Positions 54,289 to 63,108 of a stretch of DNA of 64,000 nt are shown here, piece after piece. Origin of the DNA: Lachnospiraceae bacterium (GTDB taxonomy: Bacteria; Bacillota; Clostridia; Lachnospirales; Lachnospiraceae). The notes under the pieces were generated by a model. The model saw nothing but the letters and a program-made list of their open reading frames with translations, was not told the origin of the DNA and did no database searches. The position numbers were made by a program, and so were the translations under genes. The stretch's first letter is position 1, and each line of letters starts with the position of its first letter. The stretch is taken from assembly GCA_900757195.1 (NCBI GenBank), contig CAAEMZ010000033.1:62001-126000 (forward strand), written 5' to 3'.

Positions 54289-55257
54289 ATGAGTATAAGT
54301 AAGAAAACCATTTCAATTATATGTGCAGCAGTTTTAACCCTCTGTGCAGTGGTCGGCGGCGTTGTGTTCTGCGGGATGCGGACAAAGGCATCAGGAACGC
54401 AGATGACAGTGGCTGCAGAATCCTCAACGGTGGGAAAAGACGAAGAGATTAAAGTATGCGTCACTGCATCCAGCGGTGAATCCATGAGTTATATTAAAGC
54501 AGATTTAACCTATGATCCGGCAATGCTTGAGTTGGTGGGGACTTCCACCGACCTGGCTACCGGAGCCAATGGTGAGATACAGATTGTTGAGACGCTGGCC
54601 TATGGCGAGACAGAAAGAACCTATGAACTGACTTTCAAGGCACTGGAAGTCGGACCGGCGGAAGTCAGTCTCCACGACGCTTATATTGAAGGTTATGAAT
54701 CGGCTGAGCTGACAAGTCTGGGCAGTGATTCCACAACCATCGAGGTTGTTGTCAATAATGCGATTTCCGAAGATGCCCGGATTAAAGAGGTAATGATTGC
54801 CGGAGTTCAGAAACTGGAAGAAAAATTCAACCCGGATGTTTTTGAATATGACCTGGAAGTTGGACAGAGTATGGAAATGTTCATCTGTTCCATCATTCCG
54901 ATGGAAGAAGACAGTGTTGTCACAGCGCCGGAAAACCTGATGCTTGCTATGGGACAGAATCGGTTTGAGATTCTTGTCACAGCACCGGCAGGAAATACAC
55001 AGACATATGTGTTTAACATCCATCGCCTGGATCATGAACTGGAACCGGAGAGTGAGACAGAGTCTGAAAGCGAATCGGAAACGGAAACCGAGTCTGTTCA
55101 GGAAAGTGAAACGGATTTACAGAGTGAATCCCTTACAGAGGGCGAAACATTGACAGAGACTGAAGTTGAAACCGAATCGGAAACGCTTGGGGAAGAATTG
55201 CTGAGCGAGGCTGAAGCTTACAGCGAGACAGCGCCGGAAACCTATGTCGGTGAATAA
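54289..55257 (+). CDS. Secreted cohesin/cadherin-like protein with acidic tail
   Basis: 322 residues. An N-terminal hydrophobic segment (about 8-30) acts as signal or anchor. A cohesin-like domain (about 38-160; YIKADLTYDPAMLELVG) and a cadherin-like beta domain (about 165-250) follow, then a Ser/Glu/Thr-rich acidic tail of 70 residues. It shares the cadherin-like domain type with the glucosaminidase 16 bp upstream, so they are probably co-expressed partners at the wall. No dockerin was recognised nearby. Confidence 0.75.
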   Translation: MSISKKTISIICAAVLTLCAVVGGVVFCGMRTKASGTQMTVAAESSTVGKDEEIKVCVTASSGESMSYIKADLTYDPAMLELVGTSTDLATGANGEIQIVETLAYGETERTYELTFKALEVGPAEVSLHDAYIEGYESAELTSLGSDSTTIEVVVNNAISEDARIKEVMIAGVQKLEEKFNPDVFEYDLEVGQSMEMFICSIIPMEEDSVVTAPENLMLAMGQNRFEILVTAPAGNTQTYVFNIHRLDHELEPESETESESESETETESVQESETDLQSESLTEGETLTETEVETESETLGEELLSEAEAYSETAPETYVGE

Positions 55258-55273
55258 TCATTAAAAAGAAGAC

Positions 55274-55323
55274 AGAGCATCATTCAAAGGCTGAATTTTG
55301 GCCGGAGGATGATGCTCTTTTTT
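55274..55323 (+). terminator. Terminator after the cohesin-like gene
   Basis: AGAGCATCAT and its exact complement around a 25-nt loop with further pairing, then TTTTTT. Confidence 0.82.
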
Positions 55324-55341
55324 GAAAAATTTATCGGGAGG

Positions 55342-55368
55342 CCCCGAAAAATAATCATTCAATGCGTA
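55342..55368 (+). promoter_or_regulatory. Candidate SigI-type promoter of sigI
   Basis: CCCC (55342-55345), 19-nt spacer, CGTA (55365-55368). SigI promoters are known for a C-rich -35 and a CGWA -10. The same CCCC-N19-CGTA spacing recurs before the lipoprotein gene at 57064-57090. Autoregulation is inferred. Confidence 0.55.
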
Positions 55369-55394
55369 GTCTATAAATGGATGGGAGTGTACAT

Positions 55395-56135
55395 ATGAAA
55401 CAGGAACATGAAATCGTAGCTCTGGTTTATGAGGCCAGGGGAAATAATGAAGCGGCCAGCCGTCTGGTGAGCCAATATCTTCCGTTTATCAAATCAGAGA
55501 CTGCAAAATACATAAGACGGATACCGCAGGAGGGACGGGATGATGAATTGTCCATTGCCATGTTTGCTTTTCATGAAGCCGTGCTGTCCTACGAAAAAAC
55601 ACGGGGCAGTTTTTTGGCCTATGCAGCCCGGGCGATTCGAAACCGGTTGATTGATTACAGCCGGAAAGAGCAGCGTCATTCAAATTTGATTTCACTGGAT
55701 AAAGCAGATGATGACGGCGGAGAAGACGGAAGGTCTTTAATGGAGAAACTGGATACAGGCAGAGATGATATTCATGAGCATGCGGAACGGTCGGCGGCAA
55801 GGGAGGAAATTGGGAAGTTTGCCGCGGAGCTTTCAGGCTTTGGCCTGAGTCTTGCAGATATTGCGGACAACTGTCCGAAGCAGGAACGTACATTAACGGC
55901 CTGTCACCGGGCGCTGGCGTATGCCAAAGAGAATCCGGTACTGCTGAATACATTGACGGAAACCGGAAAACTGCCGATTTCCGCATTGGCATCCGGTTCA
56001 GGTGTGGAAAAGAAAACGCTGGAGCGCCAAAGAAAATATATGGTGGCTATTTTACTTGCATATACAAATGGTTTTGAAATCATTCGGGGGCATTTAAAAC
56101 GGATTGTTCCCGGGAAAGGGGGTCAGAGGCTATGA
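55395..56135 (+). CDS. sigI: SigI-family RNA polymerase sigma factor
   Basis: 246 residues. Region 2 is visible in RSFLAYAARAIRNRLIDYSRKEQRHSN-like sequence (about 75-100), followed by an acidic linker and a SigI-type C-terminal DNA-binding part (LADIADNCPKQERTLTAC; LERQRKYMVAIL). It overlaps the anti-sigma gene by 4 bp (ATGA). The ATG at 55395 has GGGAG 7 nt upstream and is preferred to one six codons earlier. In other Firmicutes SigI responds to heat or to extracellular polysaccharides through RsgI. Confidence 0.92.
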   Translation: MKQEHEIVALVYEARGNNEAASRLVSQYLPFIKSETAKYIRRIPQEGRDDELSIAMFAFHEAVLSYEKTRGSFLAYAARAIRNRLIDYSRKEQRHSNLISLDKADDDGGEDGRSLMEKLDTGRDDIHEHAERSAAREEIGKFAAELSGFGLSLADIADNCPKQERTLTACHRALAYAKENPVLLNTLTETGKLPISALASGSGVEKKTLERQRKYMVAILLAYTNGFEIIRGHLKRIVPGKGGQRL

Positions 56136-57037
56136 AATATCTGGTCATGGAATGTCATCCCGGCTATGCCGTTGTTCTTGACGATGAAGGACGTTTTTGG
56201 AAAGTGGCAAATATGGGCTATGAAGTCGGAGAAACTGTGGACGATGTTATAAAAGCCTGTGCGGATGCAGATGCGGGCAGACACGCGCACCGCAAAAACC
56301 CTCTGGCAGGACTGCTTGTCTCTGCGGCCTGTTTCTGTTTGGTGTTCTTAGGGGTATGGCAGTATGTCTTTGCTTCGGTTGGAACCGTGCGGATGCAGAT
56401 AAATCCGGACGTTCTGATCTCAGTCAACCGCCTGAATTATGTTGTCGGTCTGGAGGGGCTGAATAGGGATGGAGAACGACTGGCGGACGGTGTTCATACC
56501 TTTGGCCGGAGGGTTGATGAGGTGTCGGATGAACTGGCAGACCGGGCTTTGGAAATGAACTATCTGAGCGAAAATGGTAAAATTACGCTGACGGTGGATT
56601 CATCGAATAAAAAATGGAAAAAGGCGACAGAAGAAAAATTGATTCTGGAATTAAACGTTCATCTTCAGGAAAAGATTCATGTTGAGGTTAAAGATGCCGG
56701 GGAAGTGCCGGCGGAAACAGCGCCGGAAACGGATGGGAAAACGATTGTGATTCCGGTAAATCCAAACAGGGAGATTCAGAAAGAGAGCGCAGGCGCCGAC
56801 GGAGTCTTTTATGACGATGCTCCGGAGGATGATGACAGTGAAGACGTCGGCGATGACCGGGAGGACGACGATCACAGTGAAGACATCGGTGATGACCGGG
56901 AGGACGACAATCACAGTGAAGACATCGGCGATGACTGGAAGGATGACGATGACAGCGAAGGTGACGACGATGACAGCCCTGCGGACGAGGCAGACGATGG
57001 CGAAGCTGTTGATGCAGATGACGGTGCGGATGATTAA
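56132..57037 (+). CDS. rsgI: RsgI-like membrane anti-sigma factor with Asp-rich tail
   Basis: 301 residues. The RsgI N-terminal domain that binds SigI is at 1-45 (YLVMECHPGYAVVLDDEGRF), one membrane helix at about 58-80, and the RsgI middle domain at about 82-190 (INPDVLISVNRLNYVVGLEG). The outer end (about 225-301) is a low-complexity acidic tail with a 13-residue period (EDIGDDREDDNHS). Usual RsgI tails carry carbohydrate-binding or proline-rich modules, so an acidic tail is unusual and suggests cation or charge sensing (inferred). Confidence 0.9.
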   Translation: MKYLVMECHPGYAVVLDDEGRFWKVANMGYEVGETVDDVIKACADADAGRHAHRKNPLAGLLVSAACFCLVFLGVWQYVFASVGTVRMQINPDVLISVNRLNYVVGLEGLNRDGERLADGVHTFGRRVDEVSDELADRALEMNYLSENGKITLTVDSSNKKWKKATEEKLILELNVHLQEKIHVEVKDAGEVPAETAPETDGKTIVIPVNPNREIQKESAGADGVFYDDAPEDDDSEDVGDDREDDDHSEDIGDDREDDNHSEDIGDDWKDDDDSEGDDDDSPADEADDGEAVDADDGADD

Positions 57038-57063
57038 AAAAAATAAAAATTTTTATCTTCCGG

Positions 57064-57090
57064 CCCCGGTTTTGAAAAATCACTTCCGTA
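57064..57090 (+). promoter_or_regulatory. Candidate SigI-type promoter of the Asp-rich lipoprotein gene
   Basis: CCCC (57064-57067), 19-nt spacer, CGTA (57087-57090), followed by an A-rich leader. It matches the pattern before sigI. Confidence 0.55.
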
Positions 57091-57134
57091 TACTGTTTAT
57101 ATAAGAAACAGAGAAGCGAAAGGAGAAAATTAAA

Positions 57135-58190
57135 ATGAAAAAGAATTTTAAACATTACGCAACAGCAGCAGCGGCTGCGGCATTAAGCCTGGCACTTCTT
57201 ACAGGATGCGGGACTTCCGGTAAGGTGACGAAAGAAGCAAAAGCGCCATCCTTCGGGACGGCCGCAGGCTCCATTTTACTCAGCGTTAATCCGGAAATTG
57301 AACTGGCGTACAATTATGACGGGGATGTCATTGACATTAAAGGCATCAATGACGATGGTAAAAATGTTGTTCAAAATTATTCGGATTATAAGGGCAAAGA
57401 CTGCGATGAGGTTGTGAATGTCCTTGTAAAGAAAATTTATGAATCCGGTTACTTTGAACAGACCGTCGGCGGTAAGACAAAAAATATCGTCCTTAAAGTG
57501 ACCGGAGGGTCAGAATATCCGAACGATAAATTCCTTGAAGATGTGGCGCAGGGGGTTCGGGAAACAGTCAGCAGCCTTGGAATTGCTTCAAATCCGATGA
57601 CGATTGATGGGGATGATATGGAACAGAATGGTTATATCGGACTTGAAAAAGCGAAGGAACTCGTGCTTGCCCAGTTAGGTCTGAAAGAAGCGTCGTTCAC
57701 AGATAAATCCTACGAATTGGATGACGGTGTTTACGAATTAGAATTTATGGCCGATGGCACGGCATACGATTTTGAAGTCGATGCAGTTTCGGGAAAGGTC
57801 CTGGAAGCGGATTATGAGCATAATGACGACTGGGACGATGATGCGGATGATATCGATGATGACCGGGATGATACGGATGACGCAGACGATGCACATGATG
57901 ATGCGGACGAAGATGATGACCGGGATGACATGGATGACGCAGACGATGCATATGATGATGTGGATGATATCGACGATGATGATGACGATGTCGATGATGC
58001 CGGAGATATCGACGACGATGATGACGATGTCGATGATGCGGACGATATTGACGACGATGATGACGATGTCGATGATGCGGACGATATCGACGATGATGAC
58101 GATGTCGATGATGCCGGAGATATCGACGATGATGATGACGATGTCGATGATGCGGACGATATTGACGACGATACGGATGATGATGACTGA
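57135..58190 (+). CDS. RsgI-like/PepSY lipoprotein with poly-Asp tail
   Basis: 351 residues. A signal peptide ends in the lipobox LLTGC (Cys25). A domain at about 45-140 resembles the RsgI middle domain (SVNPEIELAYNYDGDVIDIKG, then NDDGKNV). A PepSY-like domain lies at about 160-225 (GLEKAKELVLAQLGLKE, YDFEVDAVSGKVLEADY). Residues 229-351 are almost only Asp with Val, Ile and Ala. It is anchored outside the membrane, next to RsgI, which has a similar domain and tail. A role as a soluble partner or decoy in the SigI pathway, or as a divalent cation binder, is inferred. Confidence 0.82.
   Translation: MKKNFKHYATAAAAAALSLALLTGCGTSGKVTKEAKAPSFGTAAGSILLSVNPEIELAYNYDGDVIDIKGINDDGKNVVQNYSDYKGKDCDEVVNVLVKKIYESGYFEQTVGGKTKNIVLKVTGGSEYPNDKFLEDVAQGVRETVSSLGIASNPMTIDGDDMEQNGYIGLEKAKELVLAQLGLKEASFTDKSYELDDGVYELEFMADGTAYDFEVDAVSGKVLEADYEHNDDWDDDADDIDDDRDDTDDADDAHDDADEDDDRDDMDDADDAYDDVDDIDDDDDDVDDAGDIDDDDDDVDDADDIDDDDDDVDDADDIDDDDDVDDAGDIDDDDDDVDDADDIDDDTDDDD
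57818..58190 (+). repeat. GAT/GAC-rich coding repeat
   Basis: Units of about 42-48 bp built on GATGATGCGGACGATAT and GACGATGATGATGACGATG encode the poly-Asp tail. Synonymous GAT/GAC changes between units show that protein composition, not DNA identity, is kept. Confidence 0.85.
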
Positions 58191-58200
58191 CAGGAAGCGT

Positions 58201-58240
58201 GAAAGAAGGCTGTCCACTGAATGTGGCAGCCTTCTTTCTG
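58201..58240 (+). terminator. Terminator after the Asp-rich lipoprotein gene
   Basis: GAAAGAAGGCTG and CAGCCTTCTTTC arms with inner CCACT/GTGG pairing; the tail is TTTCTGTTATTT. Confidence 0.8.
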
Positions 58241-58319
58241 TTATTTAAAGAATCCCGGAGCGTTCTGAATTCGGATGAAGGTGCATATACTGGTCTGAAA
58301 AGATGACCGGAGGCGGAAA

Positions 58320-59042
58320 ATGAAGGAGTTTCATGTATTGGCGGCGGCGCTGCTCCTTTTGCTGATATCTCTTATTGTATCCGGGACGGGAAATGTGGTG
58401 TCGGTGTCGGAGGATTCAACCTTTGATATTTACGAAGAGAGTGAAAGACTGGTGGCATTAACCTTTGACGACGGGCCTAAAGCGGGGATGACAGAAAAAC
58501 TGCTGGATGTGCTGAAGGAGAAAGGGGTGAAAGCCACTTTTTTTATGATCGGATCTCAGGCGGAAGAATGTCCGGAACTGGTAAAACGGGTGGCGGCAGA
58601 AGGCCATCAGATAGGTATTCATACCTATAGCCATGTGGATTTATCCTGTTTGACGCAGGAGGAACAAAAAGAAGAGATTGAAAAATCAATAGCGGCGATC
58701 GAATCGGCAATCGGTACGACAGAACTGAAGTTACGGCCGCCCTTTGGAAAGATCAGCGGCAGCCTGGAAGCGTGGCTGGATATGCCGCTGATTCTCTGGT
58801 CGCTGGATACGGTGGACTGGAAGGGGACCGATGCGGCGCAGATTATCCGGGAAACAGTGCGGGATGTCCGGGACGGGGATATTATTTTAATGCATGATAT
58901 TTCTGAACACGGGGCCGAAGCAACGGCCGGAATGATTGACGAATTACAGCGGATGGGTTATACTTTTTTAACAGTAGACCAATTATTTGCGTGCCGGGGT
59001 ATTGAACTGGAAGACGGGGAAGCGTACCGCCGGGCGCGGTGA
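58320..59042 (+). CDS. NodB-type polysaccharide deacetylase
   Basis: 240 residues. An N-terminal hydrophobic segment (about 5-25) exports or anchors it. The catalytic motifs are TFDDGP, the metal-binding HTYSH, RPPFG, and the closing ILMHDI. It removes acetyl groups from wall glycans, most likely peptidoglycan, as PdaA-like enzymes do in spores or for lysozyme resistance. It follows the SigI/RsgI block but has no CCCC-N19-CGTA pattern upstream. Confidence 0.9.
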   Translation: MKEFHVLAAALLLLLISLIVSGTGNVVSVSEDSTFDIYEESERLVALTFDDGPKAGMTEKLLDVLKEKGVKATFFMIGSQAEECPELVKRVAAEGHQIGIHTYSHVDLSCLTQEEQKEEIEKSIAAIESAIGTTELKLRPPFGKISGSLEAWLDMPLILWSLDTVDWKGTDAAQIIRETVRDVRDGDIILMHDISEHGAEATAGMIDELQRMGYTFLTVDQLFACRGIELEDGEAYRRAR

Positions 59043-59051
59043 GGAGAGACT

Positions 59052-59966
59052 ATGCTGAAAATCGGTTCCCATGTGGGAATGAGTGGAAAAGAAATGTTTT
59101 TGGGCTCGGCGAAGGAAGCGGTATCCTATGGGGCCAATACCTTCATGGTTTATACGGGCGCACCTCAGAATACCCGGAGAAAGGATATATCTGAACTTCG
59201 GATCGATGAGGGCTGGGCCTATATGCGGGAGCATGGCATCGAAGAAATTGTGATTCATGCGCCGTATATTATCAATATGGCCAATACGGTCAAAAAAGAA
59301 ACCTTTGAGCTGGCGGTGGATTTTATGAATCTGGAACTGAGCCGTTCGGAGGCCATGGGCAGCAGACTGCTTATTGTTCATCCGGGAGCCCATGTAGGGG
59401 CGGGGCCGGAGGCGGGAATCGCTAAAATCGCGGAAGCGCTGAATGAAGTGCTGCACCGGGATTCAAAGGTCTGTGTTGCTCTGGAAACCATGGCGGGCAA
59501 GGGCAGTGAAATCGGCCGGAGCTTCGAAGAACTGGCCCGGATTTATGATAAGGTATCCTGTAATGATAAATTGCGCGTCTGTTTTGATACCTGTCATACC
59601 AGCGACGCAGGGTATGATATCATCCATGATTTTGACGGGGTGATGGAAAAATTTGACAGGCTGCTTGGAAAAGACCAGATTGGTGTTTTTCATATAAATG
59701 ACAGTAAAAATGTTCCCGGAGCCGGAAAGGACCGCCATGAAAATATTGGATTTGGTCATATCGGTTTCGAAGCGCTGAATAATATTGTGCATCATAAGGA
59801 TTTCAGGAAAGTACCAAAGATTTTGGAGACACCTTATGTAGCGGATAAAAATCAGCCGAAAAAATCCTGGGCACCTTACCGAATGGAAATTGAGATGTTC
59901 AGAACCGGCGTTTTTGATACACAACTGAAGGAAAAACTTGCAGAAAATGGAGGAATGAACCAATGA
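59052..59966 (+). CDS. nfo: Endonuclease IV
   Basis: 304 residues, TIM barrel with three zinc ions. [10 protein letters not shown], the VHPGAHVG metal His, [25 protein letters not shown] and FHINDSKN are the Nfo signatures. It cuts DNA at abasic sites in base-excision repair. It overlaps the next gene by 4 bp (ATGA), an unexpected partner. Confidence 0.95.
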   Translation: MLKIGSHVGMSGKEMFLGSAKEAVSYGANTFMVYTGAPQNTRRKDISELRIDEGWAYMREHGIEEIVIHAPYIINMANTVKKETFELAVDFMNLELSRSEAMGSRLLIVHPGAHVGAGPEAGIAKIAEALNEVLHRDSKVCVALETMAGKGSEIGRSFEELARIYDKVSCNDKLRVCFDTCHTSDAGYDIIHDFDGVMEKFDRLLGKDQIGVFHINDSKNVPGAGKDRHENIGFGHIGFEALNNIVHHKDFRKVPKILETPYVADKNQPKKSWAPYRMEIEMFRTGVFDTQLKEKLAENGGMNQ

Positions 59967-61225
59967 GAGACGAGACAAAATGTTTACACTCCGGCTATAC
60001 GCCGAAAAACGGAGAACCACGTGTGCTGCCGATCGTTCAGAGCACGACCTATGTATTTGATTCCACAGAGCACATCGGACAGCTTTTTGATATGCCGACG
60101 GAATTTATGTATTCCCGGTTTGCCAATCCGACGGTGGATGCGGTAGAGAAGAAAATTGCAGATCTGGAAGGCGGCGTCGGCGCCATGTGTACATCTTCCG
60201 GACAGGCGGCTTCTCTGTTTTCTATCCTGAATCTCTGTAAAGTCGGAGACAGCTTTGTGAGCACATCCACGATTTACGGAGGTACAGTGAATCTTTTTGC
60301 CGTAACCCTAAAAAAACTCGGCATTGAGTGCATTTTTGTTGATGCAGAAGACGACGAAGAAACGATTCAGAAGGCCTTTAAACCGAATACCCGATGTGTT
60401 TTCGGTGAAACACTGGCAAATCCGGCGCTGGCAGTTCTGGATATTGAGAAGATGGCGAAGATTGCTCATAAAAACAATGTCCCTTTAATTATTGATAATA
60501 CCTTTGCGACACCGATTCTCTGTAAGCCAATTGAATTCGGTGCGGATATTGTGGTTCATTCTACATCCAAATATATGGATGGCCACGCCCTTCAGACCGG
60601 CGGCGTTATTGTTGACAGCGGTAAATTTAACTGGACAAACGGAAACTTCCCGGATTTTACGGAGCCGGATGATTCCTATCACGGCGTGATCTATACAAAG
60701 GATTTTGGGGAGATGGCCTATATCATTAAAGCACGGATGCAGCTCATGCGTGATTTTGGCGCTTATCCGTCAGCAAACTCGGCATTTTTACTGAATCTTG
60801 GCCTGGAAACATTACCGATCCGTATGGAACGCTATTGTGAAAATGCTCTGAAGGTGGCAAAATATTTTGAAGCTTCCGACAAGATTGAATCGGTCAGCTA
60901 TGCGGCCCTTCCGGGAGATAAATATCACGAACTGGCACAGAAGTATCTGCCAAAGGGAACCTGCGGCGTTATTTCGATAACGATCAAGGGCGGAAAAGCG
61001 GCTGCCATCCGGTTTATGGATGGTCTGAAACTGGCTTCCAACGAGGTGCATGTGGCGGATATCCGTACCTGTGTGCTTCATCCGGCCAGTGCAACCCATC
61101 GTCAGCTGACGGATGAACAGTTGATTGCTGCCGGTGTAAATCCGGGACTGATCCGGTTCTCTGTTGGTTTGGAAAATGTGGATGATATTATTGAGGATAT
61201 TGAACAGAGCCTCAAAAATGTGTGA
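59963..61225 (+). CDS. metY: O-acetylhomoserine sulfhydrylase-type PLP enzyme
   Basis: 420 residues, Cys/Met metabolism PLP family. The PLP Lys is in [40 protein letters not shown] and MYSRFANPT at the N terminus, and the length, favour O-acetylhomoserine aminocarboxypropyltransferase over cystathionine lyases. It makes homocysteine from O-acetylhomoserine and sulfide. Methionine gamma-lyase is an alternative. There is no S-box in front of it; it is coupled to nfo. Confidence 0.87.
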   Translation: MRDETKCLHSGYTPKNGEPRVLPIVQSTTYVFDSTEHIGQLFDMPTEFMYSRFANPTVDAVEKKIADLEGGVGAMCTSSGQAASLFSILNLCKVGDSFVSTSTIYGGTVNLFAVTLKKLGIECIFVDAEDDEETIQKAFKPNTRCVFGETLANPALAVLDIEKMAKIAHKNNVPLIIDNTFATPILCKPIEFGADIVVHSTSKYMDGHALQTGGVIVDSGKFNWTNGNFPDFTEPDDSYHGVIYTKDFGEMAYIIKARMQLMRDFGAYPSANSAFLLNLGLETLPIRMERYCENALKVAKYFEASDKIESVSYAALPGDKYHELAQKYLPKGTCGVISITIKGGKAAAIRFMDGLKLASNEVHVADIRTCVLHPASATHRQLTDEQLIAAGVNPGLIRFSVGLENVDDIIEDIEQSLKNV

Positions 61226-61265
61226 AAAAAAACAGATAATTTTTAAATTTAAAACAAATTAGGAC

Positions 61266-61294
61266 TTGTGACAGCTTTTTCTTTGTGCTATTCT
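61266..61294 (+). promoter_or_regulatory. Promoter of the glycine-riboswitch transcript
   Basis: TTGTGA (61266-61271), 17-nt spacer, TATTCT (61289-61294). Confidence 0.55.
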
Positions 61295-61300
61295 ATTAAG

Positions 61301-61395
61301 CGGCGTTTTTCGCCAAACTCAGGAGAGTCCCGGGAGAACCGGGCGCCGAAGGTGTACGCAGCATTGAGCTGCAAATCTCTCAGGCAAAAGGATGG
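61301..61395 (+). promoter_or_regulatory. Glycine riboswitch, single aptamer
   Basis: GGAGAGTCCCGGGAGAACC, GGGCGCCGAAGGTG and ATCTCTCAGGCAAAAGGA are the conserved gcvT-motif segments; CCCGG/CCGGG and GCAGC/GCTGC form P2 and P3. Only one full aptamer is present, with a short GGCG/CGCC hairpin 5' of it (61301-61314). The ribosome site GGAGGAAG lies directly after the aptamer, pointing to control of translation. Confidence 0.92.
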
Positions 61396-61407
61396 AGGAA
61401 GAAAAAG

Positions 61408-62814
61408 ATGTTTGAACAAATCAACATGCTCATCAAATTTATTGATGACAAAATCTGGGGACTGCCTTTAATTACAGTCATATTGTTAACCGGTATTTAT
61501 CTGACACTGAGACTTGGTTTTCTGCAAATCAGGCATTTGGGAAAAGCACTCAGGTATATGGTTAAAAATGAAGACGGCGGCGACGGAGAGGTCAGCAGTT
61601 TTGGCGCACTCTGTACAGCATTGTCGGCAACCATCGGTACAGGAAATATCGTCGGTGTGGCAACAGCCATTGCAGCCGGAGGCCCGGGAGCCTTATTCTG
61701 GATGGTGGTTGCGGCGCTGTTTGGAATGGCGACGAAATATGCCGAAGGTCTTCTGGCTATTTTATACCGTACCATTGACAATGACGGACATGTATTGGGC
61801 GGTCCTTTCTATTATATTGAAAGAGGTATGGGAAAGAAGTTCCGCTGGCTCGGAAAGATATTTGCCTTTTTTGGCGCCTGCGTGGGACTGATGGGTATCG
61901 GTACCTTTACTCAGGTCAATGGTATCGCTTCTGCGACAAAGAATTTCTTTGACCCGAATATGCAGTCCACAGTAGAACTTTTCGGGCGTACATATTCATG
62001 GGCGACGGTCATCACCTGTCTGATTCTGACCATTGTTGTCGGTTTGGTCGTTCTTGGCGGCATCAAGCGGATCGCCAGAGTTTCGGAAATTATCGTACCG
62101 TTTATGGCCGTACTCTATGTAGCATTTGCACTGCTTATTTTAATTACCAATGCTTCGCAGATTCCGGCAGCGATTGCAACAATTGTAAAATCAGCCTTTA
62201 CCGGCAGCGCCCTGGCCGGCGGTGTGATGGGTTCTATGGTTGTGGCGATGCAGAAAGGTATCGCCCGGGGAATCTTTTCAAATGAAGCCGGACTTGGTAG
62301 TGCGCCGATCGCGGCAGCAGCAGCCCAGACAAAAGAGCCGGTACGCCAGGGTCTCGTATCCATGACAGGGACATTTATCGACACCGTTGTTATCTGCAGT
62401 ATGACGGGAATTTCCATCGTACTGACAGGCACATGGAATACAGGACTGGAAGGCGTGGAAATCACCAGCGCCGCATTTCAGAAGGGGCTGCCGTTTCCGG
62501 CAGAAATATCTTCCTTTGTGTTGATGCTCTGCCTCGTATTCTTTGCATTTACCACGATTCTTGGATGGGATTATTACGGTGAACGCTGCGTAGAATATCT
62601 CTTTAACCGGAATAACGGTGTTGTTACCGGATACCGCTGGCTCTATATTCTGGCTGTATTTATCGGTCCGTATATGACGGTAGAAGCAGTGTGGAATATC
62701 GCGGATATTTTTAACGCCCTGATGGCTCTGCCGAACCTCATTGCGCTGCTTACATTGAGCGGTGTTGTTGTCCGGGAGACAAAGGCGTATTTTAAGAAGG
62801 GACAGGAATCTTAG
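61408..62814 (+). CDS. Sodium:alanine/glycine symporter (AGCS family)
   Basis: 468 residues, about 10-11 membrane helices. GTGNIVGVATAIAAGGPGALFWM and AMQKGIARGIFSNEAGLGSAPIAAAAA are the AGCS signatures. The glycine riboswitch ahead of the gene indicates that glycine is a physiological substrate. Import with sodium is the usual role in this family. The gene is monocistronic and followed by small-RNA-like units. Confidence 0.95.
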   Translation: MFEQINMLIKFIDDKIWGLPLITVILLTGIYLTLRLGFLQIRHLGKALRYMVKNEDGGDGEVSSFGALCTALSATIGTGNIVGVATAIAAGGPGALFWMVVAALFGMATKYAEGLLAILYRTIDNDGHVLGGPFYYIERGMGKKFRWLGKIFAFFGACVGLMGIGTFTQVNGIASATKNFFDPNMQSTVELFGRTYSWATVITCLILTIVVGLVVLGGIKRIARVSEIIVPFMAVLYVAFALLILITNASQIPAAIATIVKSAFTGSALAGGVMGSMVVAMQKGIARGIFSNEAGLGSAPIAAAAAQTKEPVRQGLVSMTGTFIDTVVICSMTGISIVLTGTWNTGLEGVEITSAAFQKGLPFPAEISSFVLMLCLVFFAFTTILGWDYYGERCVEYLFNRNNGVVTGYRWLYILAVFIGPYMTVEAVWNIADIFNALMALPNLIALLTLSGVVVRETKAYFKKGQES

Positions 62815-62892
62815 AAAAGAGCGTCGAATTTTTGAATAGAGATTTTCCTGCGCAGGCAGAATGACCGCGTTATAATAAATTTGAACAAAAAA

Positions 62893-62950
62893 GACGCTAT
62901 GTGCGTTGCGGCACAAAGGGAAATTTGCCGAAGTGTGCCGGGAAATTTAA
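62893..62950 (+). ncRNA. Candidate small RNA, copy A
   Basis: A TATAAT (62871-62876) lies 16 nt upstream. The RNA would have a TGTGC/GCACA hairpin, then AAAGGGAAAT, then a second hairpin (AAATTT, CCG/CGG, AAATTT). Layout and the AAAGGGAAAT core match copy B. Its -35 is poor and its second hairpin has no T-run, so it may be inactive or read through into copy B. Confidence 0.5.
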
Positions 62951-62973
62951 ATAATATTCGGATAGAAGTGCGC

Positions 62974-63002
62974 TTGTCATAGAAGAATATTTATGATATA
63001 AT
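62974..63002 (+). promoter_or_regulatory. Promoter of small RNA copy B
   Basis: TTGTCA (62974-62979), 17-nt spacer, TATAAT (62997-63002). Confidence 0.7.
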
Positions 63003-63008
63003 AGCGCC

Positions 63009-63085
63009 AGATAAGAAAAGATATTATGTGCATTATTACACAAAGGGAAATCCCCAGAGGTGCGACTCTGGGGATTTCTTTTTGA
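63009..63085 (+). ncRNA. Candidate small RNA, copy B
   Basis: A transcript of about 75 nt is bounded by a consensus promoter and a very strong terminator (GGAAATCCCCAGAG/CTCTGGGGATTTC plus TTTTT). It contains TGTG/CACA hairpin and AAAGGGAAAT as in copy A, with paired changes in the stem. No coding frame of note. I do not recognise the RNA family. Confidence 0.6.
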
Positions 63086-63108
63086 TACTGTCTACTTATC
63101 TCCGTCCA

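Noticed and set aside
57738..58217. Minus-strand frame rich in Ile and Val opposite the Asp tail
   Set aside because: GAT/GAC repeats read backwards give ATC/GTC; it has no ribosome site or start context.
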